A stretch of 64,000 nt of DNA from Granulicella sp. dw_53 (GCF_018449545.1 NZ_JAAVUR010000009.1:186001-250000); one strand, 5' to 3'. Shown: positions 52,472-62,408, counted from the stretch's first letter. Numbers and translations are program-made. Notes: a model not told the origin generated them from the letters alone.

Positions 52472-52996
52472 CTAAGCCGTAATCGGATCCTCCTGGTGCA
52501 AGGTCAGATGAAATGTGTGTTCGCCGAACCGATAAGTTCGCACCAGCCGCACCGAAGGCGTACTCATATGCACCCTGTAATCCCGGCCTGAGATAACCGT
52601 CGGAGGCGACAGCGAACACTCCGCCGAAAACGACGGCAGCCGATTCTTCCAGCCGCCCGCGAGCATGTTGCACAGCTCGCCCAACGCGTCACTGATCGAA
52701 TCCTCCTCCTCGGCGCTCGCGTCGCCGATCATAGCCACGCATATGTCCTTCGCGGCCAGGAAGTCCACCCGTACCTCGCACGATCCACGCATCGATCCCG
52801 AGAACCCGACGATCGCCGTCCTCTCGTTCATCTCTCCCGGATTCGCCGTAGGCACTGCAGCCGGAATCGACTCCACATCGAACCCCAGCATCATGCTGAA
52901 GACTTCGGCGACCGTATCATCGACGCGTTCCATATTTTTAGCGGAAAGAAAATCCTCCGCACTAAGAGACTTCAAAGCAACCATTGACTCAGACAT
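52472..52996 (-). CDS. cheX: CheX-type chemotaxis phosphatase
   Basis: A 174-residue CheC/CheX-family protein, which removes phosphate from CheY. The catalytic helix motif is present: SDALGELCNMLAGGWKNRL, with the E-x-x-N pair (ELCN). Only one such motif is seen, as in CheX. ATG 52996 is chosen because GAGGAG lies nine bases upstream, inside the longer frame that opens at 53014. It is the last gene of the chemotaxis cluster, 71 bp after cheB. No cheY is in the window, so the substrate must be encoded elsewhere. Confidence 0.85.
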   Translation of the reverse strand: MSESMVALKSLSAEDFLSAKNMERVDDTVAEVFSMMLGFDVESIPAAVPTANPGEMNERTAIVGFSGSMRGSCEVRVDFLAAKDICVAMIGDASAEEEDSISDALGELCNMLAGGWKNRLPSFSAECSLSPPTVISGRDYRVHMSTPSVRLVRTYRFGEHTFHLTLHQEDPITA

Positions 52997-53067
52997 CGGC
53001 TCTTCTCCTCGCATGTATCAAACTCGTCGCAGCTATCCATCTTTCCTTGCACATCTTCGAAGCCAGC

Positions 53068-54126
53068 TCACATGCTGCCGACAGTCTCCGCTAAAACCCT
53101 TGGTATATCGCTAAGCGACGCGACCGTATCGATCGCCTCCAACCGCACAGCCTCGCGCGGCATTCCATAGACAACGCAGCTCGCCTCATCCTGCGCGATG
53201 GTCGCAGCACCTGCTCGCTTGAGCGCCAGCATTCCCCGAGCGCCATCGGTTCCCATCCCTGTAAGCAACACGCCAACTGCCTGCGAGCCCGCAACCTGAG
53301 CAACCGAGGCAAACATCACATCCACCGAAGGCCTCTGGTAGCAAACTGGAGGTCCCTGCTGCAACTCCACCACATACCCACCACCACTCCGTCGCAGCAC
53401 CAGGTGATATCCACCCGGAGCGATCAACGCCAGTCCGGAGCGAAGCGCGTCCCCATCGACTGCCTCCCTGACCTCCATGCTGCAAATCTTGTTCAAACGA
53501 TTCGCAAAGGCCAGCGAAAAGCCCGCAGGGATATGCTGTGTGATGACCATACCTGGTATATCGGCGGGAAGTTGCAGAAGAATATCCTGAATCGCAGCAA
53601 TCCCTCCGGTCGATGCACCAATCGCGATCACAGTCCCAGGAGAGGACACAATACGTCGCGCAGGAACCGGCCTCTCCGCTGGCTGAGCCTTCCTCTCCAT
53701 CTCCAGTCCGATACGCGGCCTTGCTGCCGCCGCGCCGCGAATCTTCGTTGCGATACTATGCCGCAAATTGGAGACAGAGTAAGGACCAGCGGGTTTTGCG
53801 AGCACGTCAACCGCTCCCCAACGCAACGCCTCGAGCGTTGCCGAGCAGGAAGCCTGCCCAAGCGAGCTGATAATGATCGTCGGGATCGGATGATGCCGCA
53901 TCAACCGCTTCAGGAAGGTAAGTCCGTCCATGCGCGGCATCTCGATATCGAGCGTCAGCACATCCGGCCGCAACGCCAGAATCTTGTCACGCGCGATGTA
54001 CGGATCGGGAGCCGTGCCGACCACCTCCATGTCGGGCTCCGAGAGAATCGTATCGCTCAGGATCTTCCTCACGATCGCCGAATCATCTACGATTAGCACT
54101 TTGATCTTGCGGTTCATCATGTGCAT
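53068..54126 (-). CDS. cheB: chemotaxis protein-glutamate methylesterase CheB
   Basis: A 352-residue two-domain protein. The receiver domain (residues 8-125) has the acidic pocket VLIVDDSA and phospho-acceptor LTLDIEMPRMDG. The C-terminal methylesterase has the catalytic triad in GASTGG (Ser), TQHIPAGFS (His) and LTGMGTDGARG (Asp). It demethylates or deamidates receptor glutamates, opposing CheR. AAGG before ATG 54126 (MHMMNRKIKV) fits. It lies 76 bp after cheR on the same strand. Confidence 0.95.
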   Translation of the reverse strand: MHMMNRKIKVLIVDDSAIVRKILSDTILSEPDMEVVGTAPDPYIARDKILALRPDVLTLDIEMPRMDGLTFLKRLMRHHPIPTIIISSLGQASCSATLEALRWGAVDVLAKPAGPYSVSNLRHSIATKIRGAAAARPRIGLEMERKAQPAERPVPARRIVSSPGTVIAIGASTGGIAAIQDILLQLPADIPGMVITQHIPAGFSLAFANRLNKICSMEVREAVDGDALRSGLALIAPGGYHLVLRRSGGGYVVELQQGPPVCYQRPSVDVMFASVAQVAGSQAVGVLLTGMGTDGARGMLALKRAGAATIAQDEASCVVYGMPREAVRLEAIDTVASLSDIPRVLAETVGSM

Positions 54127-54202
54127 GGACACCCTTCATCGAACATGGCATCTCGTTCACCGCCTCCAGCACCATCTCGAGCGTTAAACAAGTGTGCTGA
54201 CA

Positions 54203-55078
54203 TCAGTACCGCCCTATCTTGAAGCTGCGCACTAGATTTGGTTTTCGATAGATCGCCGGGGAGACATAATCCAGCCCATGCGAGATCGTATTCAAACTCT
54301 CAGAGTGACCGATCAGGAGATACCCCCCCTGCTCCAGATGATCCGTCAGCCGGGCAACTAAATTTTGCTGAGTAGGTTTATCAAAATAGATCATGACGTT
54401 GCGGCAGAAGATCACCGAACAGCGGTAGTTCTCGGGCAACTGCCCCATCAGGTTTAAATACTCAAACTCGACCATCGAGCGAATGGCACTCTTGATTCGG
54501 TAAGACTGAGCTGAAGCGTTGTGTCCCTTCAGCAGATATCGCTGTAGCAGCGGAACCGGCAAACCTTCAAACCGCTCAGCCGGGTAGACACCGCGTCGCG
54601 CTCTTTCAAGCACACGCAAGGAGATGTCCGTTCCCAGAATCCGGACGCGTTCCGCAGCCTCCATCCCATACTCTTCCATCAAAGAGATAGCAATGGAATA
54701 TGGCTCCTCGCCACTCGAGCATCCCGCACTCCAGATGTGAATTGGAGGTCTGGCCCGCAGGGCAGGAAAGATATCCTTACAGAGGAAATCGAAATGGGAG
54801 GGTTCGCGAAAAAAACTGGTGTGATTGGTGGTGAGATGATCCACCATGCTCGCCAGAGCCACGCCAGTACGGTCTGCCCTCACGTACTCCAGATAAACCT
54901 GAAAGGAACTTAGTCTCAGTTCGCGAAGCGTCTTCCCCAGGCGCACCGCGATAAAACTCTGTTTGCCCTCGCGCAGATCAAGACCACAATGCTCATAAAC
55001 AAGCTTGCTGATCTTGCCGTACTCGTCCGAATGTAGCTTCGGGATAGAGTCGCCGAGGATGAGAGCCGAACCAGGCAT
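54203..55078 (-). CDS. cheR: chemotaxis receptor methyltransferase CheR
   Basis: A 291-residue SAM-dependent methyltransferase that methylates receptor glutamates. An N-terminal helical domain (about 15-75) is followed by TTNHTSFFREPSHF, the SAM-binding motif WSAGCSSGEEPYSIA, then FEYLNLMG and FCRNVMIYFDKPTQ typical of CheR. ATG 55078 overlaps the cheA stop by one base (TGATG), so the pair is translationally coupled. Confidence 0.95.
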   Translation of the reverse strand: MPGSALILGDSIPKLHSDEYGKISKLVYEHCGLDLREGKQSFIAVRLGKTLRELRLSSFQVYLEYVRADRTGVALASMVDHLTTNHTSFFREPSHFDFLCKDIFPALRARPPIHIWSAGCSSGEEPYSIAISLMEEYGMEAAERVRILGTDISLRVLERARRGVYPAERFEGLPVPLLQRYLLKGHNASAQSYRIKSAIRSMVEFEYLNLMGQLPENYRCSVIFCRNVMIYFDKPTQQNLVARLTDHLEQGGYLLIGHSESLNTISHGLDYVSPAIYRKPNLVRSFKIGRY

Positions 55079-57171
55079 CAAGCCCTCGCCTTATAAAGGC
55101 CTTCCACATCGAGGATGAGACCCACGCGCCCATCGCCAAGAATGGCGCACCCCGCGACACCGGCGATGTTCTGAAAACTTCGGCCCAGGCTCTTGATTAC
55201 AACCTCCTGCTTGCCCACAAGATCGTCCACGAATAAGCAGAAGTGCTTCCCTTGGCTCTCAGCCACAATGAGGACTCCCTCATCGAGACGGTCCGTCCGC
55301 GCCTCCATCCGAAACAGCCGATGCAGCCGAACGACCGGCATGAGGCCGCCTCGCACCATCACCATCTCACCGGTTCCCTGCACCGTCGAAAGCATCTCCG
55401 CCGTCGGACGAAACATCTCTCTCACCGAGAAGATAGGTACGATGTAGCGTTGCATCCCCACCACGACCACCAGTCCCTCGATGATGGCAAGAGTAAGTGG
55501 AAGCTTCAAATAGAAGGTCGTTCCTTCGCCCTGCTTCGATTGGATGTCGATGCGCCCGCGCAGCTTTTGCACATGCTTGCGCACCACATCCATTCCGACG
55601 CCTCGTCCTGAAATATCTGTGATCTTCTCCGCAGTAGAAAAACCGGGCTCGAAGATAAGCAGGAAGATCTCATTGTCGCTAAGCTGCGCGCCACTTTGGA
55701 TGAGGCCGTTCTGCTGTGCCTTGGCAAGGATCTTCTCGCGATTCAAGCCGCGGCCATCGTCCGAGATAGCAATGACGATCTGACCCGATTGGTGGTACGC
55801 AGAGATCCGAATGCGAGCCGTAGGATCCTTGCCAAGAGCGATGCGCTCCTCGGGAGGTTCGATCCCATGATCGATAGAGTTACGAACCATATGGAGCAAA
55901 GGATCGGAGAGCTCCTCCGCGATGGTCTTGTCGAGTTCAGTATCCTCGCCGCTGGTCTCAAGCACGATCTGCTTGCCGGCTCTGCGAGAGAGATCGCGAA
56001 TCAGCCGAGCAGTCTTGGAAAACTGCGCACCGATGGGGACCATGCGCATTCCAGTTGTAACCTTCTGAACATCGGCGGTAATACGGGCCAGTTGCATCAG
56101 GTCGCTCAGTAGCCGCGGATCGGTGACAGAGGCGAGGGCGGGGCTATGACCAATCAAAGTCTGTGCAATGACCATCTCGCCAACCATATCCATCAACTGA
56201 TCGAGCTTGGCGGTATCGATGCGCAAGGATGAAGCATCGACGGCCCTGGAGGTATCGCTGGCACGTCTGGCGACCGTGCGGGTAGAGCCCTCCATAGGTT
56301 GGACCTCGTCAAAGGCCCCAGGTGGAACAAGTTCAGGGGAAAGTGCTGGCTTAGGAACCGAGAGGGCTGAAGCAGACGGATCGAGTTCACTCTCCTCCGC
56401 TGGAGCATGTACGGTCTCTCCCTCCGCGACATCGCGAATCCGCTGCAACAATGCCTCATTCACGTTGCTTGGCTCAAACGCCCGCCCCGCCATCCGTTGC
56501 TCGATACCTGTAAGCTCGTGCCGTACGACATCGGTACTCTCCAGCACCACATCCACGACCAGGGGAGTCACCACAAGCTGTGCTGTCCGAGCCCGGTCCA
56601 ATAATGTCTCCACCTCATGCGCCAGCGCTTGAATCGCAGTGAATTCAAGAAATCCCGCCAACCCTTTGATGGTGTGAAATGCGCGGAAGACAGCATTCAG
56701 GGTCTCTGCAGCGGAGTTGTCCCGCTCGAGCTCAAGCATCTGGCTCTCGATGTGACTTAGATGTTCGCGCGACTCTGTGATGAACTCAAGGACGAGATCC
56801 TCGTCGACAGCAAGCGAATCAAATCCGGCTTCTGCGACCTCGCTCTCATCGATCGATCCTGCAGAATCTCGCTGCGCATCGGCAGCTTCGTTGGCATCCC
56901 GCTCAATCATCTCTCTTAATTCCATCAAACCTGAGTTAAACGATTCCGTCAGCTCCGGGACAGAGGCTTCCGCAGAAGCAGTCGTACGCTCATAGAGCAG
57001 CCGCGCCGCCATCGCTATCTGATTACTTCCACGTTCTGCGGCGGTCTCGCTAAGCCGTTGCAGTCCGGTCGAAATATCGGCACCTACACCATCGAGGATC
57101 AAGCGTGTAGATAGATCATCGAGCTGATCCATCAAACTAGTCAGCTCGGCATTTTCGGATGGTGCAGACAT
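55078..57171 (-). CDS. cheA: chemotaxis histidine kinase CheA
   Basis: A 697-residue kinase that phosphorylates CheY and CheB. An acidic N-terminal stretch of about 120 residues precedes the HPt domain with AFHTIKGLAGF (H166). There is no clear P2 (CheY-binding) domain: residues about 250-315 are a Pro/Ser-rich linker. Dimerisation helices follow (about 315-385), then the ATPase domain with N box HMVRNSIDHGIE, G1 DDGRGL (471-476) and G2 GRGVGMDVV (522-530), and a C-terminal CheW-like domain from about 560. AAGAGG precedes ATG 57171. It is the head of the cheA-cheR-cheB-cheX stretch. Confidence 0.95.
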   Translation of the reverse strand: MSAPSENAELTSLMDQLDDLSTRLILDGVGADISTGLQRLSETAAERGSNQIAMAARLLYERTTASAEASVPELTESFNSGLMELREMIERDANEAADAQRDSAGSIDESEVAEAGFDSLAVDEDLVLEFITESREHLSHIESQMLELERDNSAAETLNAVFRAFHTIKGLAGFLEFTAIQALAHEVETLLDRARTAQLVVTPLVVDVVLESTDVVRHELTGIEQRMAGRAFEPSNVNEALLQRIRDVAEGETVHAPAEESELDPSASALSVPKPALSPELVPPGAFDEVQPMEGSTRTVARRASDTSRAVDASSLRIDTAKLDQLMDMVGEMVIAQTLIGHSPALASVTDPRLLSDLMQLARITADVQKVTTGMRMVPIGAQFSKTARLIRDLSRRAGKQIVLETSGEDTELDKTIAEELSDPLLHMVRNSIDHGIEPPEERIALGKDPTARIRISAYHQSGQIVIAISDDGRGLNREKILAKAQQNGLIQSGAQLSDNEIFLLIFEPGFSTAEKITDISGRGVGMDVVRKHVQKLRGRIDIQSKQGEGTTFYLKLPLTLAIIEGLVVVVGMQRYIVPIFSVREMFRPTAEMLSTVQGTGEMVMVRGGLMPVVRLHRLFRMEARTDRLDEGVLIVAESQGKHFCLFVDDLVGKQEVVIKSLGRSFQNIAGVAGCAILGDGRVGLILDVEGLYKARA

Positions 57172-57334
57172 AGAGCCTCTTCAGGGGAACTCAGGTTCAG
57201 AAACTCTCAGCGCCGCTCGCCAAAGCGATGACAGCAGTTCTCGCCAATGCGCTTTTAGCTATGGCGATTTCGCCGAACTTCAACGCTGGCCATCATCGAC
57301 TGCAAAATCGTTCGACGATGCGCATCTCATAGGA

Positions 57335-58585
57335 CTAGAACTCTTTGAAGTCATCGTCCATAGGAAGTTCGCCGCCCACAGCCGCCAATGGAATGCTTGG
57401 TACGGCTCCTACCTTCTTCAGAGCTGGAAACGCAACAGCAGATCTGAAGCGCGTGACAGCCGCTGCAGGACGAACCCCGGGCTTCGCCCTTAAGGCGGAA
57501 GTCGCCTTGGAGACGAGCTGACGGGGACGAACCCTCATCGAACTTCTCATAAGACTTTCGTCGCCATCCACCATCATCGTCAGCCGCTCGACCACCTCCT
57601 GCATGGTCTTGGCCTGGGCGCTCAGTTCATGAGCCGCACCCGCGCTCTGCTCCGCGCCGGCGGCCGAGCTTTGCGTCACTTGCTCAATCTGCGAGATGGA
57701 GCGTGCAATGTGGTCGATGCCACGAGCCTGCTCGACACTGGCAAGATTGATCTCGTCGATAAGGATCTTCATCTTCGCAGACTCCGAGGTGATCGATCGG
57801 ATCGCCCCTGCAACCTGATCCACCTTCGCTTTGCCTCCATCGGATTTGCCAATCGAATCCTCGATCAGCATCGACGTATCCCTGGCCGCCTGCGCACAAC
57901 GTTGAGCGAGGTTGCGCACCTCATCGGCGACTACTGCGAATCCCATGCCCGCATCGCCCGCTCGCGCAGCCTCAACAGCAGCGTTCAGCGCCAGAATATT
58001 GGTCTGGAAGGCTATCTCATCGATGACCTTGATAATCTTCGAGATCTTCTGGCTAGAGCTTGCAATGTCGTCCATTGCCACCACCATCTGCTGCAAAGAC
58101 TCGTTCGTCTGCTCGAATCGTGCTTGCGACGCGGTCACGATATCCGCGGTCGTGCGAGAGTTTTCAGTATTACGTTGCGCCATGGAGTTAATCTCAGAGC
58201 TCACAGCCGAAGTCTCTTCAATGGTCGCCGCTTGCTCGGAAGATCCCTGCGCCATACTCTGGCTGGAACCCTCCACCTGCGACGCCGCGCTAGCGATCTG
58301 AGCCGCCGTATCGCTCAACTCCAGAACAGCTTGTCGCAACATGCGGTTGATTCCGCGAGTCGTCATCATCGCGAAGACTAATCCGGCGACAGTAAAAGCG
58401 AGAAAGATTACCACCTCGCTCCAGAAGAAATAACTCGCCGAGGCATTGACCTCGGCGCTGTTATTCGCCTGCGCGCGAACGTCCATGAATCCATAGATAG
58501 CGACCGCAGCCTGAATCGCGCAGGCGGCAATCAAAACGCCAGAGGTAATAATGATCTTTTTGCTGATGGTCATGCTGGATCTCAT
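57335..58585 (-). CDS. methyl-accepting chemotaxis protein without HAMP domain
   Basis: A 416-residue chemoreceptor. ATG 58585 (MRSSMTISKKIII) has GGAGTG upstream and is preferred to a TTG at 58606. Two TM helices (about 11-33 and 55-76) enclose only some 20 residues, so there is almost no periplasmic sensor. No HAMP domain is apparent after TM2. The cytoplasmic signalling coil has the conserved tip EIAFQTNILALNAAVEAARAG with FAVVADEVRNLAQR. The tail is Arg/Ala-rich and ends in an acidic-aromatic DDDFKEF, not the CheR-binding NWETF. It probably senses membrane state or intracellular signals (inference). Confidence 0.9.
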   Translation of the reverse strand: MRSSMTISKKIIITSGVLIAACAIQAAVAIYGFMDVRAQANNSAEVNASASYFFWSEVVIFLAFTVAGLVFAMMTTRGINRMLRQAVLELSDTAAQIASAASQVEGSSQSMAQGSSEQAATIEETSAVSSEINSMAQRNTENSRTTADIVTASQARFEQTNESLQQMVVAMDDIASSSQKISKIIKVIDEIAFQTNILALNAAVEAARAGDAGMGFAVVADEVRNLAQRCAQAARDTSMLIEDSIGKSDGGKAKVDQVAGAIRSITSESAKMKILIDEINLASVEQARGIDHIARSISQIEQVTQSSAAGAEQSAGAAHELSAQAKTMQEVVERLTMMVDGDESLMRSSMRVRPRQLVSKATSALRAKPGVRPAAAVTRFRSAVAFPALKKVGAVPSIPLAAVGGELPMDDDFKEF

Positions 58586-58647
58586 GAAGCACTCCGTTCG
58601 GTTCAAGTCAGGGTTGGAGGATTGCGACAGGTCGCGGCAGGCGCACG

Positions 58648-59172
58648 CTACTGGAGCAGGTCGGTCAGGCCGTGAAGTTCCTGCGAACTGAGCACCTGAT
58701 CGATGTCCAGCAGAATCTTGACCTTGTCTTTGATCTTCGCCATTCCCTTCAGATAAGGGGTGACTACACCTGGTCCGAAGTCCGGGGTATCCTCGATGTC
58801 TGCCTGTGTCAGTGTCAGCACCTCCGCCACACCATCGACGATGATGCCGATCATCAACTCCTCTTCCGCCTGGTGCGTCCGTACGACGATGATGCAGGTA
58901 CGCCCCGTATACTCCTCCGGCGGCAGTCCAAACTTCAGACGCAGGTCCACTACAGGAATCACCTTCCCACGAAGGTTGATGACGCCTTTAACGTAGGGCG
59001 GAGTCTGCGGAATGGTAGTAATGTCCTGCAGACCCATAATCTCCCGCACCTTTAAAACCTCGATACCGAACTCTTCGGGTCCTAAGTGGAAGATAAGATA
59101 TTTACCGGCGCGATCATCAACATCCGGCGGCGCAACCGGTTGCGACACTTGTGGAAGCGTGGTCGTTTGCAT
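58648..59172 (-). CDS. cheW: chemotaxis coupling protein CheW
   Basis: A 174-residue adaptor joining receptors to CheA. It consists of a single CheW domain: YLIFHLGPEEFGIEVLKVREI, then VKGVINLRGKVIPVVDLRLKFGLP and IGIIVDGVAEVL, the core signature strands. It is the first gene of the cluster on the minus strand, 62 bp before the receptor gene, with which it is likely transcribed. Confidence 0.95.
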   Translation of the reverse strand: MQTTTLPQVSQPVAPPDVDDRAGKYLIFHLGPEEFGIEVLKVREIMGLQDITTIPQTPPYVKGVINLRGKVIPVVDLRLKFGLPPEEYTGRTCIIVVRTHQAEEELMIGIIVDGVAEVLTLTQADIEDTPDFGPGVVTPYLKGMAKIKDKVKILLDIDQVLSSQELHGLTDLLQ

Positions 59173-59292
59173 GTTGTCTTTTCATCCTCGGCCTCCCTCC
59201 CTCAAGCTGGAGATCTGGGCACATATTGCCTTTATCGTCTGCGGAAGAGCAGACATAAGGAGATGGATGAAAAATGTTTCACACGCCCGGCC

Positions 59293-59799
59293 TCAGATCC
59301 TGGTCAATGCGGTAATCAACTCCTCAAACTCCGGCCATCGGGCGCAAAGCTCCACTCTCTCGCCTCCCTCGTAGTCCTCGAACTCGAAACCCGGGGTAAG
59401 CGTGCATCCCAACAGCGCCCAGCTTCCTCCCGCCAACAGCCGCGATCCCTGCCAGACCCCACGCCTCACGATCACCTGCGGCCTCTCCCCTGCCGTCAGA
59501 TCACTCCCGATCACGACGACCTTCCCGCCGTTCTCTTCATCCAACTGCAGCATCTCTACAGCATCCCCCATGTAGAAGTGGTAGATCTCATCCGCCTTCA
59601 ACCTGTGCATCTCGCTGAACGTCCCCGGCTCCAGCAGGTAGTAGATCGCCGTCCCTACACGGCGAGGCGCTGTATAACGCCCATCCGAAAAACTCGCGGC
59701 CGGGATCGTCTCCTCAGATTGATAGGTCCGCACAAACCACCCACCCTCCACCGGATGGGGCTGCAACCCCAACATCTTCTTTACATCCTCTACTGTCAT
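59293..59799 (-). CDS. DUF985 (cupin_5) family protein
   Basis: A 168-residue single-domain cupin of the DUF985 type, complete from MTVEDVKKMLGLQPHPVEGGWF to the end. Family segments: VGTAIYYLLEPGTFSEMHRLKADEIYHFYMGD, which holds cupin motif 1, and CTLTPGFEFEDYEGG, which holds motif 2. The biochemical role is unsettled. The gene stands alone between cheW and the divergent permease. Confidence 0.9.
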   Translation of the reverse strand: MTVEDVKKMLGLQPHPVEGGWFVRTYQSEETIPAASFSDGRYTAPRRVGTAIYYLLEPGTFSEMHRLKADEIYHFYMGDAVEMLQLDEENGGKVVVIGSDLTAGERPQVIVRRGVWQGSRLLAGGSWALLGCTLTPGFEFEDYEGGERVELCARWPEFEELITALTRI

Positions 59800-59897
59800 T
59801 CGCTTCCTCTCACGCTATGCTGGATAAGACATCGTCCTCTACCGTCCTCTCCATTCCATCACTTCATCTCCAAACGGCAAACAGGAAACCACAGCCC

Positions 59898-61211
59898 ATG
59901 CGTACCCGTCTCGAACATCTCGAACGATACTTCCATTTCGCTGAACTCCACACCAACTGGAGAACCGAAATCCTCGCCGGTATCACCACCTTTATCACGA
60001 TGGCGTACATCATCTTCGTGAACCCGGCCATTCTCAGCCAAACCGGCATGCCCGTCGGTGCAGTCACTGCCGCAACCTGCCTCTGTGCGGCCTTCGGCAG
60101 CATCCTCATGGGAACCGTTGCGAACTATCCCCTCGCGCTCGCGCCCGGCATGGGCCTCAACGCCTACTTCACTTATACCGTCGTCAAAGGGATGGGCGTG
60201 CCCTGGCAGACCGCCCTGGGAGCCGTCTTCGTCTCCGGAGTCATCTTCCTGGCCCTCACCTACGCCGGCATCCGCCAGCGTCTGGTCGCCGCCATCCCCC
60301 ATCAACTCCACGCCGCAGTCGGCGGAGGCATCGGCCTCTTCATCGCCTTCGTCGGATTCCGCAACTCCGGCATCATCGTCCCCAACGCCGCTCACATCAT
60401 CACCCTCGGCAACCTCCGCGCCCCGGAGACCGTGCTCGCCATCTTCGGACTCCTGCTCATCTCTGTTCTGCAGGTCCTCCGCGTCCGTGCCTTCATGCTC
60501 ATCGGCGTTCTCGGCACCATGCTCGTCGGTCTGCTCTTCCATCAGCTCCACTGGGAGCCCACTCCTTACTCCCTCACCGCCATCCGGGCGACCGCGTTTC
60601 ACCTTGATCTCCGTGGCGCGCTCCACTACGGCGTCTTCGAGATCATCTTCGTCTTCCTCTTCGTTGATCTCTTCGATAACATTGGAACTCTGGTCGCCGT
60701 CACCGAACGCGCCAATCTCATGGCCCCGGATCACTCCATCCCACGCCTCAACCGCATCTTCTTCGCCGACGCCACCGCCACCATCGTCGGTTCGCTCGCC
60801 GGTACCAGCACCGTCACCAGCTACATCGAGTCCTCCGCCGGCGTCGAAGCTGGCGGCCGCTCCGGCGTCACGGCCATCGTCACCGGCCTGCTCTTCCTGC
60901 TCTCCCTCTTCATCGCTCCACTCATCGGAGCCATCCCGACTTACGCCACCTCCCCAGCACTCATCCTCGTCGGAGCGCTCATGCTTACCGGCCTCGGCAA
61001 GATCGAATGGACCGAACCCAACATCGCCATCCCATCTTTTCTTACCCTGGTCATGATCCCTCTAAGCTGGTCCATCGCCGACGGCCTCAGCTTCGGCCTC
61101 ACTAGCTACGCCCTCATCCAGCTCTTCACCGGCAGAGCCCGCCGTCAGGACTGGATGCTCTACCTCCTCGCCGTGCTCTTCCTCTTCCGCTTCATCTACC
61201 TCGCGAAATAG
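59898..61211 (+). CDS. NCS2-family purine permease (AzgA-like)
   Basis: A 437-residue membrane transporter for purine bases by proton symport. ATG 59898 (MRTRLEHLERYFHF) fits family length, although the frame opens at 59817. It has the AzgA-type signatures GITTFITMAYIIFVNPAIL near the N-terminus, ALAPGMGLNAYFTY, and GTSTVTSYIESSAGVEAGGRSG, with about 12 hydrophobic segments. Adenine/guanine/hypoxanthine transport is typical of the subfamily; the exact base is not predictable. No purine riboswitch is apparent upstream. Confidence 0.9.
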   Translation: MRTRLEHLERYFHFAELHTNWRTEILAGITTFITMAYIIFVNPAILSQTGMPVGAVTAATCLCAAFGSILMGTVANYPLALAPGMGLNAYFTYTVVKGMGVPWQTALGAVFVSGVIFLALTYAGIRQRLVAAIPHQLHAAVGGGIGLFIAFVGFRNSGIIVPNAAHIITLGNLRAPETVLAIFGLLLISVLQVLRVRAFMLIGVLGTMLVGLLFHQLHWEPTPYSLTAIRATAFHLDLRGALHYGVFEIIFVFLFVDLFDNIGTLVAVTERANLMAPDHSIPRLNRIFFADATATIVGSLAGTSTVTSYIESSAGVEAGGRSGVTAIVTGLLFLLSLFIAPLIGAIPTYATSPALILVGALMLTGLGKIEWTEPNIAIPSFLTLVMIPLSWSIADGLSFGLTSYALIQLFTGRARRQDWMLYLLAVLFLFRFIYLAK

Positions 61212-61286
61212 CAGCAGCTCGAAAAGAAGAAGGGGTGGACCGCATAAGCGATGCACCCCCTCTCGTCTCTAACGAACAAACACCAA

Positions 61287-62333
61287 CTATTTTCCTAGAG
61301 ACGGAACCCTGCGAGTCTCCAGAGACGTCGCACCGGTCGCCCCATCGATTGCAGCCTGATACGTAATGATCGTCTTCAACGTCTCATAGGGAATCTGCGT
61401 AAGCGGCAACACATGCCCATTCACTGCAATCGAAGGCGTCTGATCCACACCCACATCCTGAGCAAGCTTGATCGAAGCATCCACCGCATCCTTCGTCGCC
61501 TGCGTCACCGCGCAAGTGTCGATGGCCGCCGGATCGAGCCCTGCCTTGGTCACTGCACTCTTCAGCGTTGCATCGCCAGTCTCCGGAGTGAGAGCTGCTT
61601 GAGCGTCGTACACCGCTGCCGCGTAAGGGAAGTAAGCATCGTTCTTCTGCTTCTGAACGCAGTATCCATAGGCGGCGGCCTTGAACGCAAAAGGATGGAT
61701 ATCGGTCAACGGAAAGCTCTGATAGACCACCCGCGCATTTGGGAAATCCTTCACCAACTGATCCATCGTGTGCTGCGCCTCCGCGCAGTGCGGGCACTGC
61801 AGGTCGGCAAACTCCACCAGCATGAAGTCCTTACCGGCCACGCCACGCGACGCTCCATCAGCGCGCGCCTGCAGCAGCTTCCGCGTCTCGGCAAAGGGAG
61901 TCGCGCCAAACGGAACCACCCCGTCGCCCGCCAGCGCATGATTGCCATCCGGCGTCACGAAGAAGGCAGTCGTCTGCACCTTGGCGTTCGGACTCTTGTC
62001 CGAGACGAACACCACCACCTTCGCCACGCCCGGCGCCGGAGTAGCCTGGATCGCCTCTACCCGCCAGATGCGATTCGCGTCATATCCCCAAAGCTGTTTC
62101 AAAAAGCTATTGACCGTATCTACCGTCGGCGAAGCAGCCGTAAAAAACTTCGGGTTCACCGGCGGAAAAGGATCGGCCTTCGTCGTGGGGTCAAGCGAAT
62201 TCAAGACCAGGGGTGGAGCAGCCGGAGCTGCAGGCGCCTTCTGCGCCGGGGCAGCTCCCGCAGGAGCCTGTGCCACCGCTGCCACACTCAATACCGAAGC
62301 CAATCCTGCCAACATCCAATTCGAAATCTTCAA
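61287..62333 (-). CDS. DsbA-like periplasmic thioredoxin-fold protein
   Basis: A 348-residue exported protein. The start is TTG 62333 (reads MKISNWMLAGLASVLSVAAVAQA when initiated), chosen because AAGGA and GGAGG lie just upstream and it begins the signal peptide; the first in-frame ATG is six codons later. An Ala/Pro-rich linker (about 23-42) precedes a beta-rich region and a DsbA/DsbG-type thioredoxin domain with active site FADLQCPHCAEA (CPHC, as in DsbA) and the cis-Pro in GVDQTPSIAVNG. It probably catalyses disulfide formation or isomerisation in envelope proteins. It is 75 bp before the NAD synthetase start side and on the same strand. Confidence 0.88.
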   Translation of the reverse strand: MKISNWMLAGLASVLSVAAVAQAPAGAAPAQKAPAAPAAPPLVLNSLDPTTKADPFPPVNPKFFTAASPTVDTVNSFLKQLWGYDANRIWRVEAIQATPAPGVAKVVVFVSDKSPNAKVQTTAFFVTPDGNHALAGDGVVPFGATPFAETRKLLQARADGASRGVAGKDFMLVEFADLQCPHCAEAQHTMDQLVKDFPNARVVYQSFPLTDIHPFAFKAAAYGYCVQKQKNDAYFPYAAAVYDAQAALTPETGDATLKSAVTKAGLDPAAIDTCAVTQATKDAVDASIKLAQDVGVDQTPSIAVNGHVLPLTQIPYETLKTIITYQAAIDGATGATSLETRRVPSLGK

Positions 62334-62408
62334 AGAATCCTTCCTCCTGCCGCCGCTCTGCGCGGGGCGCTGCTATTGAATCGCCGCTAGTAAATCGCTA
62401 ATGAATCG

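Noticed and set aside
59859..60734. 291-codon acidic frame antisense to the purine permease
   Set aside because: Glu/Asp/Gly-rich mirror of a membrane protein gene; no family resemblance.
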